NCBI RefSeq assembly: GCF_001310895.1
Contig: NZ_BAZS01000010.1
Location: forward strand, 32,822 to 96,821
From: Virgibacillus halodenitrificans JCM 12304
GTDB lineage: Bacteria > Bacillota > Bacilli > Bacillales > Amphibacillaceae
Length of the DNA: 64,000 nucleotides
Direction: 5' to 3'
Position numbers and translations under genes: made by a program. Below are positions 17,318 through 26,929 of the stretch, piece after piece. The notes beneath the pieces are model-generated. The model was not told where the DNA came from. It was given only the letters and a program-made list of their open reading frames with translations, and did not search any database. Positions within the stretch are counted from its first letter, which is position 1; every line of letters starts with the position of its first letter.

Positions 17318-17442
17318 CAAAACGTTAATATATCTACGTTTCAAGGCTTTTTTCACTTATGAGAAAAGGGTTTTTTTATACCTGAAAAGTGCTTTTGATC
17401 ACATTAGGTCCACGAAAATTTTATTGACCACAAGTGACCATA
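17318..17442. repeat. Left attachment-site-like segment of a possible integrated island
   Basis: A core AAAACGTTAATATA...ACGTTTCAAG (17319-17345) is followed inward by CTTTTGATCACA (17391-17402) and by TTATTGACCAC and AGTGACCA (17421-17440). The same core, in the same orientation, and matching TGACCAC boxes occur at 24979-25219. TGACCAC (TGGTCA) direct repeats beside a duplicated core resemble integrase arm and core sites. The rest of the 17173-17606 gap shows nothing else. Confidence 0.4.
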
Positions 17443-17606
17443 TTTCATTTAAAATAATTCTAATTTTTGGTATAATATTCCTAAGCATTATTGTAAAATT
17501 AGTAAAAATAAGATATATGTTGTGTGATGAAATTACTAAGTAAGTGGTCATTCAATAGTTCTATTAGAGGATGTTCCTAAAAAATATAAGCATATGGGGG
17601 AAATTC

Positions 17607-18533
17607 ATGAGAGCACCTGAATTAACGAAAGATGACGTTTATACACTATTAGGCATTAACAAAGATGTGGTTACAGAGTTGGAGTATAAAGACCGAGGTG
17701 GACAGAAGACAGTCTTCACCTGCAAAATAAACGGAGTAAAATTTGCTCTAAAGTTCTGCGATGTAACTGACGCTGAATCAAAAGAAAATCAACGCGAACA
17801 ACAAGAAAGTGAATCTGATCAGGCAGACAATGTAGCACTATCTAGAGCCAAAAGGGAAATTGACATTATGCATAGGGTGGATTCACCTACTTTGGTTAAA
17901 CTAGGTCCTATTGGCCTGAATCTAGCAGATTTAGAAAATAAAAAAATACTTTATTTCTCAGAGGAATATATTGATGGGTCAGACTTGTATTATTTAATCT
18001 CACAAGGAGCAATAAGTTATTTACAAACTGTTGAATTAGCCATTGATATCACTACTGCAATTAAGCAACTATGGAATATAAAAATGGTACACAGAGATAT
18101 AAAACCAAAAAACATAATGAGAAGAATAGATGGTAGCTATGTATTACTTGATACAGGAATTGCTTTTGATATACACGGAGAAACATTAACAGCTGCTTTC
18201 CATTTAGTTGGCTCTCAGATATATATGTCTCCCGAACAACTTAGTGGTTACAGAAGAGAACTTGATTTTAGGTCGGATTTATTTTTACTTGGAATAGTAT
18301 TGTATGAAGTATCTACTGGACAACACCCTTTTTTTCAAAGTGGATTAAATACATACCAAATTTTTGCAAATATCACAACAAATAATTTAGTTCCACCATC
18401 GAAGTTAGTTAGTGATTTTCCGAAGAAGCTTGAAAGAATTATTACAAGACTATTAGCAAAAGAACCTCACTTAAGATATAAGACCTGTGACCAACTATTA
18501 AAGCAGCTATATAGTCAAAGGGAGGAACTATAA
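17607..18533 (+). CDS. Hanks-type serine/threonine protein kinase
   Basis: The 308-residue kinase domain has no membrane segment. Seen in order: a glycine-containing loop (DRGGQKTVF), the ATP-lysine FALKF, the alpha-C glutamate AKREIDIM, the catalytic loop VHRDIKPKN, DTG in place of the usual DFG (LLDTGIAFD), and MSPEQL replacing APE. All catalytic residues are kept, so it should be active. ATG 17607 is chosen for the GGGGGAAA upstream; ATG 17571 is possible. It is followed after two bases by an uncharacterised gene, forming an operon. As a free cytosolic kinase within a defence island it may be a sensor or effector. Confidence 0.85.
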   Translation: MRAPELTKDDVYTLLGINKDVVTELEYKDRGGQKTVFTCKINGVKFALKFCDVTDAESKENQREQQESESDQADNVALSRAKREIDIMHRVDSPTLVKLGPIGLNLADLENKKILYFSEEYIDGSDLYYLISQGAISYLQTVELAIDITTAIKQLWNIKMVHRDIKPKNIMRRIDGSYVLLDTGIAFDIHGETLTAAFHLVGSQIYMSPEQLSGYRRELDFRSDLFLLGIVLYEVSTGQHPFFQSGLNTYQIFANITTNNLVPPSKLVSDFPKKLERIITRLLAKEPHLRYKTCDQLLKQLYSQREEL

Positions 18534-18535
18534 TA

Positions 18536-19744
18536 ATGAAATTGTATGCACAACAAGGATATGGCAAGGGAGATAAAATCCATACTGGTTTTGACCGAGA
18601 GTTTCTAGATGGTGTATTGCTTTCACCAAGAGATGAAAAACCTGCAAAAATGAGAAGTTTTATTAAGGAGATTCAGACAGAATATCCTAATGCTGAATTA
18701 CTCTTTGATCCTCAATTTTACTATTCATTGTATATTGATGGGACGAGTAAAAACCTTAACAATTGTAGCTACTATCCCGGTAATATAAAGTTATCTTCTT
18801 TACGCTCCTTCCGAAAGTTGCATGATTTTGTTTTTCAGAGTTTAGAGTATCAACAGAAATTAGGGTTGGGTACATTAGTTTCACCAAATATATTAGTCCC
18901 AAATTTTAGTGACAGACAGGCGCAAATCGCTTTAAGCTTAGCTGAGGAATCGGCAATAATTGCTGAAGATAAAGGGAAAGCTCTATATGTTTCGCTTGTT
19001 TTTAGTGAAAGTGCTTTAAATGAAACACGTAATGTAAATGATTTTTTAAATGAGTTATCAACTTTAGATGTAACAGGATACTATATCACTATTGATCGTA
19101 AATCATCTGACTACAATCAGGATTTTGAGTCAGAGACTACTCTAGTGAACTTATTAACATTTATTTATTCTTTATCTGAAATAAATGAATACAAAGTGAT
19201 AATGGGGTATTCAGATATTATTGGATTATTATATGTAGCCGTCGGAGCTTCTGGGTTTGGCACTGGTTGGTTTAATAGCTCAAGAAAGTTTACTGTACAG
19301 CAAAGGGTCCTGCCTAGTAGAGGAGGAAGACTTCCAAGGGAAAGATATACATCAATACCATTATTAAACACAGTATTAGCATCTGAGTTAGATTCTATTC
19401 AAACCCAGTTCAAAAGGAAGGGACTCAACTTCGATGACATCTTAAGTAATTCTGGTTATGAGCACATTATTAAAGCTGGTTCAAGTCCATCAGATACCTG
19501 GTCCCGTGGTATTAGCCATTTACAACATTGGTCTTCATTAAAAATTGCCAGCGAGGCTATATTTAGTAATCCTGATGACATATCTGATCGTTTAGATGAT
19601 TTAGAAAATCATTTAAACACAGCAATAGTAAAATACCAATTGCTTTCCAACTTACCGATTCAACTTGAAAAATCATCCCAAGGTAATCATTTGTTTACTT
19701 GGTCTAACTCTTTAAAAAGATTCCGAGACTTACACCATGTTTAA
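18536..19744 (+). CDS. Uncharacterised protein, possible alpha/beta barrel, partner of kinase
   Basis: This 402-residue protein has no family I can name. Alternating hydrophobic strands and helices (GTLVSPNILVP, ALYVSLVFSE, GYYITIDRKS, YKVIMGYSDIIGLLYVAVGA, then FGTGWF) suggest a TIM-barrel-like fold with a resemblance in pattern, not proof, to tRNA-guanine transglycosylase-type barrels. The RBS GGAGGAA lies before ATG 18536, two bases after the kinase stop. The 3' end overlaps the convergent nuclease gene by 15 bp. It may be the kinase's substrate or the effector of a kinase-controlled system. Confidence 0.7.
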   Translation: MKLYAQQGYGKGDKIHTGFDREFLDGVLLSPRDEKPAKMRSFIKEIQTEYPNAELLFDPQFYYSLYIDGTSKNLNNCSYYPGNIKLSSLRSFRKLHDFVFQSLEYQQKLGLGTLVSPNILVPNFSDRQAQIALSLAEESAIIAEDKGKALYVSLVFSESALNETRNVNDFLNELSTLDVTGYYITIDRKSSDYNQDFESETTLVNLLTFIYSLSEINEYKVIMGYSDIIGLLYVAVGASGFGTGWFNSSRKFTVQQRVLPSRGGRLPRERYTSIPLLNTVLASELDSIQTQFKRKGLNFDDILSNSGYEHIIKAGSSPSDTWSRGISHLQHWSSLKIASEAIFSNPDDISDRLDDLENHLNTAIVKYQLLSNLPIQLEKSSQGNHLFTWSNSLKRFRDLHHV

Positions 19745-20434
19745 GTGTTTCTTCATTGCTTTCCCTACACCAACTAAGTAGAATGCTTTTCTCCTTGGTT
19801 GGTTTTTGTTTGCTTTTACATAGACAATCTTTTTACCTTTATTATCTAAACCTATAAGACCTACACCATTCTCTGTAAAAAGCTCACTATTTTTTAATGC
19901 TGGTTTAATATACTTCTCTGGCATAATCACCCATGAATAATGACTAAAACCAAAATATTGTGTGGCCTGGTAAAATGCTCTTCTCCAGTTATGAAGTTTA
20001 GCTTCATATGCATTAAATTCAACATTGGGTAGTATAAAAGTATTGCAAAGAGTATACGTATTATTATCTTTTGTATCGATAATATTTGCTTTCTTTAAGG
20101 TATTAATAGCTCTTTTAATAGTTGTTTCGGTCAAAGCAAGTTTTTCTACAATATACCTTAATGATCGTGGTGCTTTATAATGGAGTAAGGAGATAATTTG
20201 GGCATTTGTTAACTTAGATAAAAGTTCTGCCTGTTCAATATTAATATTATATTCTCCAATAATTTTAGCAGACACCAAATCTGCTCTACCTTGCCAACAA
20301 TCTACCTCACGTAACACAATTTCTTCCTTAAAAGAGTGAACCAAATAATTTTCATAATATGATACTAGACTATCTTCAATGGTAGTTAGGGTTTCTAGGT
20401 TCTTTTCATAATTAGTAACTTCCTTGTGTATCAT
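19730..20434 (-). CDS. PD-(D/E)XK nuclease-like protein with inserted winged helix
   Basis: In this 234-residue protein, acidic residues E38/E39 and D52 (CWQGRADLVSAK) and E144-A-K146 (AYEAKLHNWRRAFYQA) form a PD-(D/E)XK-type core. Between them, residues 75-130 form a winged helix-turn-helix (APRSLRYIVEKLALTETTIKRA). This gives a nuclease-like fold with a DNA-binding insertion. It is transcribed towards the kinase operon, overlapping its last gene by 15 bp. It may be the DNA-targeting arm of the same system, or a regulator in which the nuclease fold has another use. Confidence 0.65.
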   Translation of the reverse strand: MIHKEVTNYEKNLETLTTIEDSLVSYYENYLVHSFKEEIVLREVDCWQGRADLVSAKIIGEYNINIEQAELLSKLTNAQIISLLHYKAPRSLRYIVEKLALTETTIKRAINTLKKANIIDTKDNNTYTLCNTFILPNVEFNAYEAKLHNWRRAFYQATQYFGFSHYSWVIMPEKYIKPALKNSELFTENGVGLIGLDNKGKKIVYVKANKNQPRRKAFYLVGVGKAMKKHLNMV

Positions 20435-20701
20435 AAATAACCCTCCTAGTTTCTCATTTTATCACAAAATAGGTACTTATATTCCACTTGCTTTATTTTG
20501 ACCGTAGAATTTATTTCTTTTATTTATATCTATTTGGTAAAATGATTAATATGGAGATATTTCCAACTCGTTTTTTTCAATAGTAAAAAGGGTCTTTCCA
20601 ATAAGAAGAAATTATTTTCCTCTAGCAAAGAAAAAGAAAATAATATTCTTTGATTTTGGTTATTAGTGTGAAGACTACTTAGATCATCTGGAGGATAAAT
20701 A

Positions 20702-22216
20702 ATGCCCTATATCAGTAAAGAAACGCTCACTAATTCTTTGATGCAATTAAAAGGAACAGCACATCATTTTATGAAAATTTGGTTTGTACTAAAGAGAATG
20801 GGATTAAAAAAAGGAGTCACAGTTGAAGTAGACACGAGTAATTCAACTGATGTACTAAAACGTTTGTATTCCTATGGTGAAAAATCTGGAGAATTTTTTG
20901 TTCCATTTGCCCATACTACGCGCTTTATGACAATGAAGCATGATGCAGCAAGGTCTATTATACAAACTACATTAAACAGATGGGCAACAAGCGGTTCTGT
21001 TGTAGATTGTAACCCAAATGGTTATTTGGATTTTTCTCTCTCCGAATCAGGTAAGGTATTGGTAAGTCAAGGGAGATTGTATCCCATGGGGTTAGGGAAT
21101 GGGTTAGATGGTTTTGCTCTTAAGGAAGACACTAGAGTCGTTATTCCTGATCTATCCTTTGCAGTGTGGCTCTTTATAAGGGAAAACATTGCTGAAGAAA
21201 ATCCCAAAACTGATTTACTTGATAGAATGACTCAATTTTTAAATCTGGAACGGTCAGAATATGAATTGGTTTTTATTAAAGATAATTTAGATGTTAAATT
21301 GCAAAATGACGCATTATCTGAAGCGGATATTTTTGATGTTTGTCGGGAGATAATTGAAAGTAAGAATATTCCAGTAAAAGAGATAAGAGAAGATGAAAAA
21401 CAATACGATAGGAGAATTAAGAATATGATTACTATCAAGGATGAACCATCTTGGCTTCAAGTAGATCCAAGTGAGCAATTACAAGAATTAATTTCATCAG
21501 GTGAAAAGGCAATTTTAATCTATGGTCCACCTAGAACAGGAAAAACTAGAATAATTGATAATATCTTCCCCAAGGATTCTGAAGATCGTGTTACTATTCA
21601 AATACATGAAGGATGGTCTTATGAAAATTTAATTATCGGCTTACAACCATTACCTAATTCGGAAGAATTCGATTGGAAATTGGGACCTCTAGGTGAGGCA
21701 ATAAGGGATCAAAAAAAGTGTATTGTACTTGAGGAAATCAATAGAACTAGAATAAGTCAGGCGCTTGGGGAGGTTTTCTCATTAATTGAAGCATCATATC
21801 GTGGAGAAGAAAATGGAATTAAATTACCAAATGGGAAAAAAATTTGGATAAATAAGGATGTTCAATTCATTTTCACAATGAATACCATAGATGAGAGTAC
21901 CGAGGATATAGATGATGCGTTATTGGGAAGAATAGCTTCTGTTGAATTTCCTCCTAGAGTTGAGGATCTTACAGAATTATTGTCTAGTAAGCAAATAGAT
22001 GAAGAAATGTCATTAAAAATAAAAGACATTTACAATACAATTCTTACCCAGTATCCGCTAGGTCATGGATACTTTGCAGGAATTACTAAAGAAACTAATT
22101 TTATATCTTATTACGTTTCTCGTATTCGTCCTACTTTACTAAATCATTTCCAATCTGCAAGAAAAGATATAGTCGATCAGATTGATAATGCTGTAGATGG
22201 AGTGTTTATAAATTGA
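20702..22216 (+). CDS. McrB-like AAA+ restriction subunit
   Basis: At 504 residues, an N-terminal domain of about 250 residues (likely target recognition) precedes an AAA+ module. That module has Walker A GPPRTGKT (about 275-282), Walker B IVLEEINRTR, the McrB-type sensor FIFTMNTIDESTEDID and LLGRIASVEFPPR. It partners the overlapping McrC gene (TGATG). McrB-type motors use GTP in E. coli; the nucleotide here is unknown. A 267-bp gap upstream separates it from the divergent nuclease-like gene and should hold both promoters. Confidence 0.88.
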   Translation: MPYISKETLTNSLMQLKGTAHHFMKIWFVLKRMGLKKGVTVEVDTSNSTDVLKRLYSYGEKSGEFFVPFAHTTRFMTMKHDAARSIIQTTLNRWATSGSVVDCNPNGYLDFSLSESGKVLVSQGRLYPMGLGNGLDGFALKEDTRVVIPDLSFAVWLFIRENIAEENPKTDLLDRMTQFLNLERSEYELVFIKDNLDVKLQNDALSEADIFDVCREIIESKNIPVKEIREDEKQYDRRIKNMITIKDEPSWLQVDPSEQLQELISSGEKAILIYGPPRTGKTRIIDNIFPKDSEDRVTIQIHEGWSYENLIIGLQPLPNSEEFDWKLGPLGEAIRDQKKCIVLEEINRTRISQALGEVFSLIEASYRGEENGIKLPNGKKIWINKDVQFIFTMNTIDESTEDIDDALLGRIASVEFPPRVEDLTELLSSKQIDEEMSLKIKDIYNTILTQYPLGHGYFAGITKETNFISYYVSRIRPTLLNHFQSARKDIVDQIDNAVDGVFIN

Positions 22217-23406
22217 TGAATTGGGATGTTATTGAAGCAGGAGTTACATATCTTGAGGGTTTTTCTAGCGAATGTCTACCTAATGATATCCCTTCACAGA
22301 TAAAGATACTTAAAAAGAAAAATACTTATGGCTTTGAAATTGGAAATGTTGTTGGTTTAGTTCCATTAGTGAACGGTGATTATCTTCGTATCCTTCCTAA
22401 ATATAGTGGGATAAATATTGTTGAAATGATGATGTATGTTCAGAGCAATGAAAACAAATTAACTAATAATGAATTAGGAAAACAATATGATATCGGTGAT
22501 ACAGTATCAAGAATCGAAGTGTTTATAGGTGCCTTTATAAAGAGTTTAAAAATAATTGAAGAGAGAAGCCTTAAATTTGAAAGACAACGGACAAAGAAAT
22601 CATTAAACCACGTAAAAGGTTCTGTAAATTGGGGAAAAACGAAATTAAATATGAAGAAACGCATTGGTAATTCAATTGAGTCTAACGTATATACACCTAC
22701 CTTTGACATTCCTGAAAACCTTCTTTTAGGAGCAGCTGCAAAAAAATCCATTTATTATGTGGAGGAATATTCTGACGATTGGCATTTGCTTTATAGATGG
22801 TCGAATAGATTTAAGAGTATTTCAGCTGAAAGTTTATATAAAGTTATTGATAAAAAACTTCTGCAAAACAGACTTAGTGGAGCAAGGGCATATTATCAAG
22901 ATGCTATAGTTTCTGCTAAGTTGATTTTGGGGTATTACGGAATGGGTAGCGGTGATACCATTGAAGGGGAGGCTTTGTTGGTAAATACTCCTGATCTTTA
23001 CGAGCATTATGTAAGGGTAGGTTGTGAAAGAATTTTAAAGAGAAGGGGGTTATTTGTCACAAAGGGTTTTACCCTAAAGGAGTTTTTATTTATTGATGGG
23101 TTCTATGAATTAATTCCAGATATCGTTGTTTGGAAAGGTAATTCAATAGTGCTTGTTTGTGATGTGAAATACAAAGAGACAGATTCAAAAGATTATTATC
23201 AGCTGTATACTTATATAAAAAAAGTAGGGGGAAAATCGGGTGTGGTTTTTTCCCCATGTAAAAATTCAGAAACAGAACCGGCAATTTCGTCAAGGAAGAC
23301 ATTTGATGGTATTTTAATATATGATTTATTAATACCAAATTACAGTTCAACGGACTTAGAAAGGGCAGTAGAACTGTTAATTGATAAAAAGATTATCTCA
23401 TATTGA
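22216..23406 (+). CDS. McrC-like nuclease subunit
   Basis: This 396-residue protein is recognisable as McrC from its N-terminal GFEIGNVVGLVPLVNGDYLRI, central RLSGARAYYQDAI and the C-terminal nuclease core PDIVVWKGNSIVLVCDVKYK (D302, D316-x-K318). ATG 22216 overlaps the McrB stop codon. With McrB it should form a modification-dependent or site-specific restriction complex. Its stop overlaps the convergent methyltransferase gene by nine bases, so the methyltransferase is probably part of the same system. Confidence 0.88.
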   Translation: MNWDVIEAGVTYLEGFSSECLPNDIPSQIKILKKKNTYGFEIGNVVGLVPLVNGDYLRILPKYSGINIVEMMMYVQSNENKLTNNELGKQYDIGDTVSRIEVFIGAFIKSLKIIEERSLKFERQRTKKSLNHVKGSVNWGKTKLNMKKRIGNSIESNVYTPTFDIPENLLLGAAAKKSIYYVEEYSDDWHLLYRWSNRFKSISAESLYKVIDKKLLQNRLSGARAYYQDAIVSAKLILGYYGMGSGDTIEGEALLVNTPDLYEHYVRVGCERILKRRGLFVTKGFTLKEFLFIDGFYELIPDIVVWKGNSIVLVCDVKYKETDSKDYYQLYTYIKKVGGKSGVVFSPCKNSETEPAISSRKTFDGILIYDLLIPNYSSTDLERAVELLIDKKIISY

Positions 23407-24596
23407 ATTGCTCTCCTCTATTTTTCCTTCTAAGCGATTTCGAGCAATATCAATATATTCTTGTGAAATATCGAATCCAATGTATTTACGATTTAGCAAT
23501 AAAGCAGCTTGAGCTGCAGTTCCAGAGCCAATAAAAGGATCCAAAATTACGTCCCCTTCCTTAGTTGTGAGAGCTATACAACGACTTGGTAGTTCAATTG
23601 GAAATTGAGCTCCATGCCCGTCTCTACCTGAAGAAGTAGGTAAATACCAAAAATCAGATAGTTTATCAGGTTCAAGCGGTTGTTTTCCACCTAGTTTAGG
23701 ATCGAGAAGACGAAACTGTTCCTTATCAAAAAAGGGAGCACGAGTTTTCGTTAAATGGATAATATATTCAATATTCCTGCTAACACGTGATTTTTGAGGT
23801 TCGGGTAAGGATGCACTTTTGCACCAAGAAATAGTGCTTTTTATATAATACCCCATACGTGAGGCTCTCTCAGCAATGCGTTGGGGTATAAGGCACTGTT
23901 CTCCGTCCTTTAAATAGGAATGTCCTGCGGAATACCTCTTAAATGTATGCTCGGACCACTTTCTCTTATCAAGTCCTTGCATAGCACGTAATGCTTCTGC
24001 TGCATTACCCCTAATTTGAGTTCTTGTATTATAGGTGTCCATGATATTCCACCAAATAGAACCATCATCTGATAACTTGGAGTAGAGAATACTAAGTATT
24101 TCAACAGAATGGCGGATGAAGCCTCAGGAGTTTGCTCAAGACCAAAAGAACAAAATTCTCCGTCTGCCCATCTAATAGGAGTTGAATCTTCATAAATACG
24201 TGTTGCCCAATAAGGAGTGGATGTAACTACACATTGTACATGCCCTTCAGGAATTCTTTTAAGTAGTTCCTTTGAGTTTCCTTGATGAAGACCTTCAATA
24301 ATACTTTCAGTAGAATCTTCCTTCGGTTCATTATGAGCATCTTCTTCTAGATAATCTAAAATTTTACTTCTTGGTACGAAAGTTTCTGCAAATGAATCCT
24401 GTTCAAGCAAGGTGATAACATCTTCAGAATTTAGAACTTTTTTAGACCCTACAACTTTTTTAATAAAGTGTAGGCTCATCCCTGTAACTAGAGCAACCTT
24501 TTCAATTCTATATTCAACATTTGATTTCCTTTTCGAATTAAAATTAGAAATAGGTGTAATTGGTTTTATATTATATTTTGTTTCATTAGAAATCAT
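23398..24596 (-). pseudogene. DNA methyltransferase (N4-cytosine/N6-adenine, beta type), frameshifted
   Basis: The upstream frame (to about 24120) holds an N-terminal region and motif IV TSTPYW (residues 125-130; SPPYW is usual). The downstream frame holds the C-terminal S-adenosylmethionine motif DPFIGSGTAAQAAL. One extra base near 24119-24122, in the GAGGC|TTCATC stretch of the coding strand, would join them: EAFIRHSVEILSILYSKLSD continues into WWNIMDTYNTRTQIRGN. The intact protein would be about 400 residues. Motif IV before motif I marks the beta class. If the frameshift is real, the neighbouring McrBC lacks its methylase. Confidence 0.8.
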
Positions 24597-24781
24597 TTAT
24601 TATCCTCCATTGAGTCATTTATGCGTTTTTTAACAACAGTACTAATAAAACTTTTCTCCGCTAACCATGAAAGTACTATAGAGCGAATAATCTCTGCATC
24701 AGTATCTCCGAATTCGCCTTTTAATTGAGATATTAATTCCCATTGACGTTCAGTAAATGAAACTTGAATTTTTCGTGCCAT
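24593..24781 (-). CDS. Ribbon-helix-helix-like small protein
   Basis: This 62-residue protein has an ARKIQVSFTERQWELISQLK start and IIRSIVLSWLAE, which fit a CopG/MetJ-type ribbon-helix-helix DNA-binding fold. It overlaps the methyltransferase start by four bases (ATGA) and is its leader gene. It is probably a regulator of the restriction locus; targets are unknown. Confidence 0.65.
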   Translation of the reverse strand: MARKIQVSFTERQWELISQLKGEFGDTDAEIIRSIVLSWLAEKSFISTVVKKRINDSMEDNK

Positions 24782-24978
24782 TAGATTCTCCTAAGATTCT
24801 TTTTAGATACATGATAGGGTAATTCCTACTATGTGTCAAGTTATAAATTAGGGTGATTTTTATAAACACTTCAAATCCAGTCCACATAAGATATTCTTTA
24901 TTAATCCTAAAATGATGAAATATGTGATTAACATAATTAATAGAACAGTAAAAATGCCCCCCAATATAATTGAGTGGC

Positions 24979-25219
24979 ATTTATTGACCACATTTTGACC
25001 ACGTAACATATACTATTTTATACTAAAGCAGTGGGTTATATTAGCAAAATATATTCAATTAACATCTATCATGTTGGTTCAAATTGGTTCAAGTAATGTC
25101 ATTTTCTATCCTTTTTCATACATTGTTATCCATATAACAATTTAAAACGTTGATATACGTTTCAAGACTCTCAACCATTTCTGGGGCTTTTTCATACATA
25201 AAAACACCTTTTGACCACC
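24979..25219. repeat. Right attachment-site-like segment of a possible integrated island
   Basis: TTATTGACCACATTTTGACCAC (24981-25002) is followed outward by a core AAAACGTTGATATACGTTTCAAG (25144-25166) and CTTTTGACCACC (25208-25219). These match the left segment at 17.3-17.4 kb in sequence and orientation, with the TGACCAC boxes on the inner side of both cores. No integrase gene is seen between them. The rest of 24782-25490 shows no gene. Confidence 0.4.
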
Positions 25220-25490
25220 AAAAGTTGCTTATGTATAATTGGAGAATCAAGACCAGTTTGCTCTAATTAGCAAGTCAAAAGTGCGGATGGATGATTACTT
25301 TGCTTTCCCTAATATTTACCGGACTTTTTCAGAAGTGGATTGTCAAAAAACTTTTGAAACAACAGTTTTAAATAGAAAAACCAGTTACTGTTTGGGTTAA
25401 AGAGTCACTATTCAACAAACGCCAGGCGGAGGGCTTGTTCATCTTTTAGGCTTTCGAAGCAAATATGAAACAACCGTCGGTATTATAAAA

Positions 25491-25845
25491 GGAAGGAGGC
25501 TGGGACAAAAAACTTTTATACATTGAAAATCCGAACCGATTCATACTATTACTGAATCATGGCTCGGATTCCTTTTGTAAAAATTAGCGGAGGAAAAATA
25601 CGCAGACTCCTCGGAAATGAAGTACATGTTTCCTTCGTGCGATGCTTAGCTGTCGCAACTTTCCTTACCCTGTGGGAGAATATGCCTAGATAAGACCCCA
25701 CAGTACGTTAGGGTGGGAGGCTAAAGATGCGACGTCCTGCCGCGACGCCATTATGAACAACGTCCTGTTGGCCCAAGGCTTAGCAGCGCCCACGAAAAGC
25801 GTAGCCTTTTTCCGGAGAGGGCCTCCACAGTTTAGAATTTTCGTC
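25491..25845 (+). repeat. Interspersed repeat-like, GC-rich structured element
   Basis: It begins GGAAGGAGGCTGGGACAAAA and contains GCGGAGGAAAAATACGCAGA...CTCCTCGG, several GC-rich inverted segments and an AAGCGTAGCCTTTTTCCGGAG tail. No ORF is present. It stands out from the AT-rich surroundings and resembles the medium-copy intergenic repeats common in Bacillaceae genomes. Its copy number cannot be checked here. Confidence 0.5.
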
Positions 25846-25898
25846 TTTTAGATTAGTACTATTTAGTTATGACTCGTCTCTTTTTGTTTAAATGCAAT

Positions 25899-26889
25899 TT
25901 ACAATCTCCCTGAGGTTAAGAAGAGACCATATACATTTTCTCTATGATATTCTATACTCTCAAGAGAGGGCTTAAAAAAACTATCTTTAGGAATAAAAAT
26001 TTGTTTGCCATTGTAGCCTTTAAGAAAATCACTTTCTATTTCTGAATGTACTTTAAGAGTATAATCTTCGTTTAAAGTAAAGAATCCTTTGTCAAAAGCC
26101 CAATGAATGTCCCTACTTAAAGCTAACCCATTATTAGGTAAGAAAAGTCCTCCGTGACTTTTAGGCTGAATATGTGCAGCTTCTAAATTCATGAACTTAC
26201 CGTATTTGATCACATTCCGAGTTACAGCACATTTCTCATTATAAGCTACCATTATGAAATCTCTAAAACTAGTGGCTGTAAATAAATCAGCAACCTTTGT
26301 TTCCGAATTATCTATTTTAGATGTGACACTTTTATCTACCACTGGCTCTATTGTAGTACTATTCATAGGTATAAGCTTTTTATCGATTTCATCAAGGCTA
26401 CCGTTATAAATAGCGTGATTACTTCTTACCTCGCTATTAGCAATGATTTTTTCACACTTTTTATAAAAAAAAAGAATCTGCCGTGGTCACTCTTTCTAAA
26501 TAGTACACAGTTTGCTTTTCTTCTTGTTCTAAAATTTCTTGCTTCTTAACCACAATAATATCATCTGCTTCAAAAAGATATTGTTCCATCTCTAAAGCAT
26601 TATTAGAATATATCCTATATTCATTCCTGGGCCTTTTAGAAGTACTACCATTATATTTATCATTGTGGTAAATATAATTACAATAAACCTTTTTAGGCGT
26701 TGGAAGATATAAAGGAATTATAGGTAGTAGAGAAGAATCGTTTTTCACATACCTGGACAATGGCGGGAAAAATGAAAGTACTTTTTCATCCTTAGATATA
26801 TATATATATCTACCCCGGGATGGTTTATCACCAACCTTTGAAATACTTCCCAGTTCTTGATGTCCTAATTTTTTCAAGTAGTAAGTCAT
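25899..26889 (-). pseudogene. HNH restriction endonuclease, split at a T9 run
   Basis: The upstream part (ATG 26889, RBS AGGGGG) gives about 142 residues with an uncharacterised N-terminal domain and stops just after a run of nine T (coding strand; nine A at 26465-26473). One T fewer would continue in frame as SFFYKKCEKIIANSEVRSNH into the HNH domain. That domain has CAVTRNV, LEAAHIQPKSHGG and NGLALSRDIHWAFDKGFFTL, with the HNH core in AAHIQP. The joined protein would be about 330 residues. It lies just downstream of two m5C methyltransferase genes on the same strand, so it is the likely cutting enzyme of a type II system. The run could be phase-variable or an error. Confidence 0.75.
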
Positions 26890-26929
26890 AAACAAAATCC
26901 CCCTAATAAAGTTTCGCTACTTTTCCATT

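Noticed and set aside
24750..24980. 76-codon minus-strand frame overlapping the RHH gene
   Set aside because: It is out of frame with the RHH gene, has no RBS and reads as random AT-rich codons.
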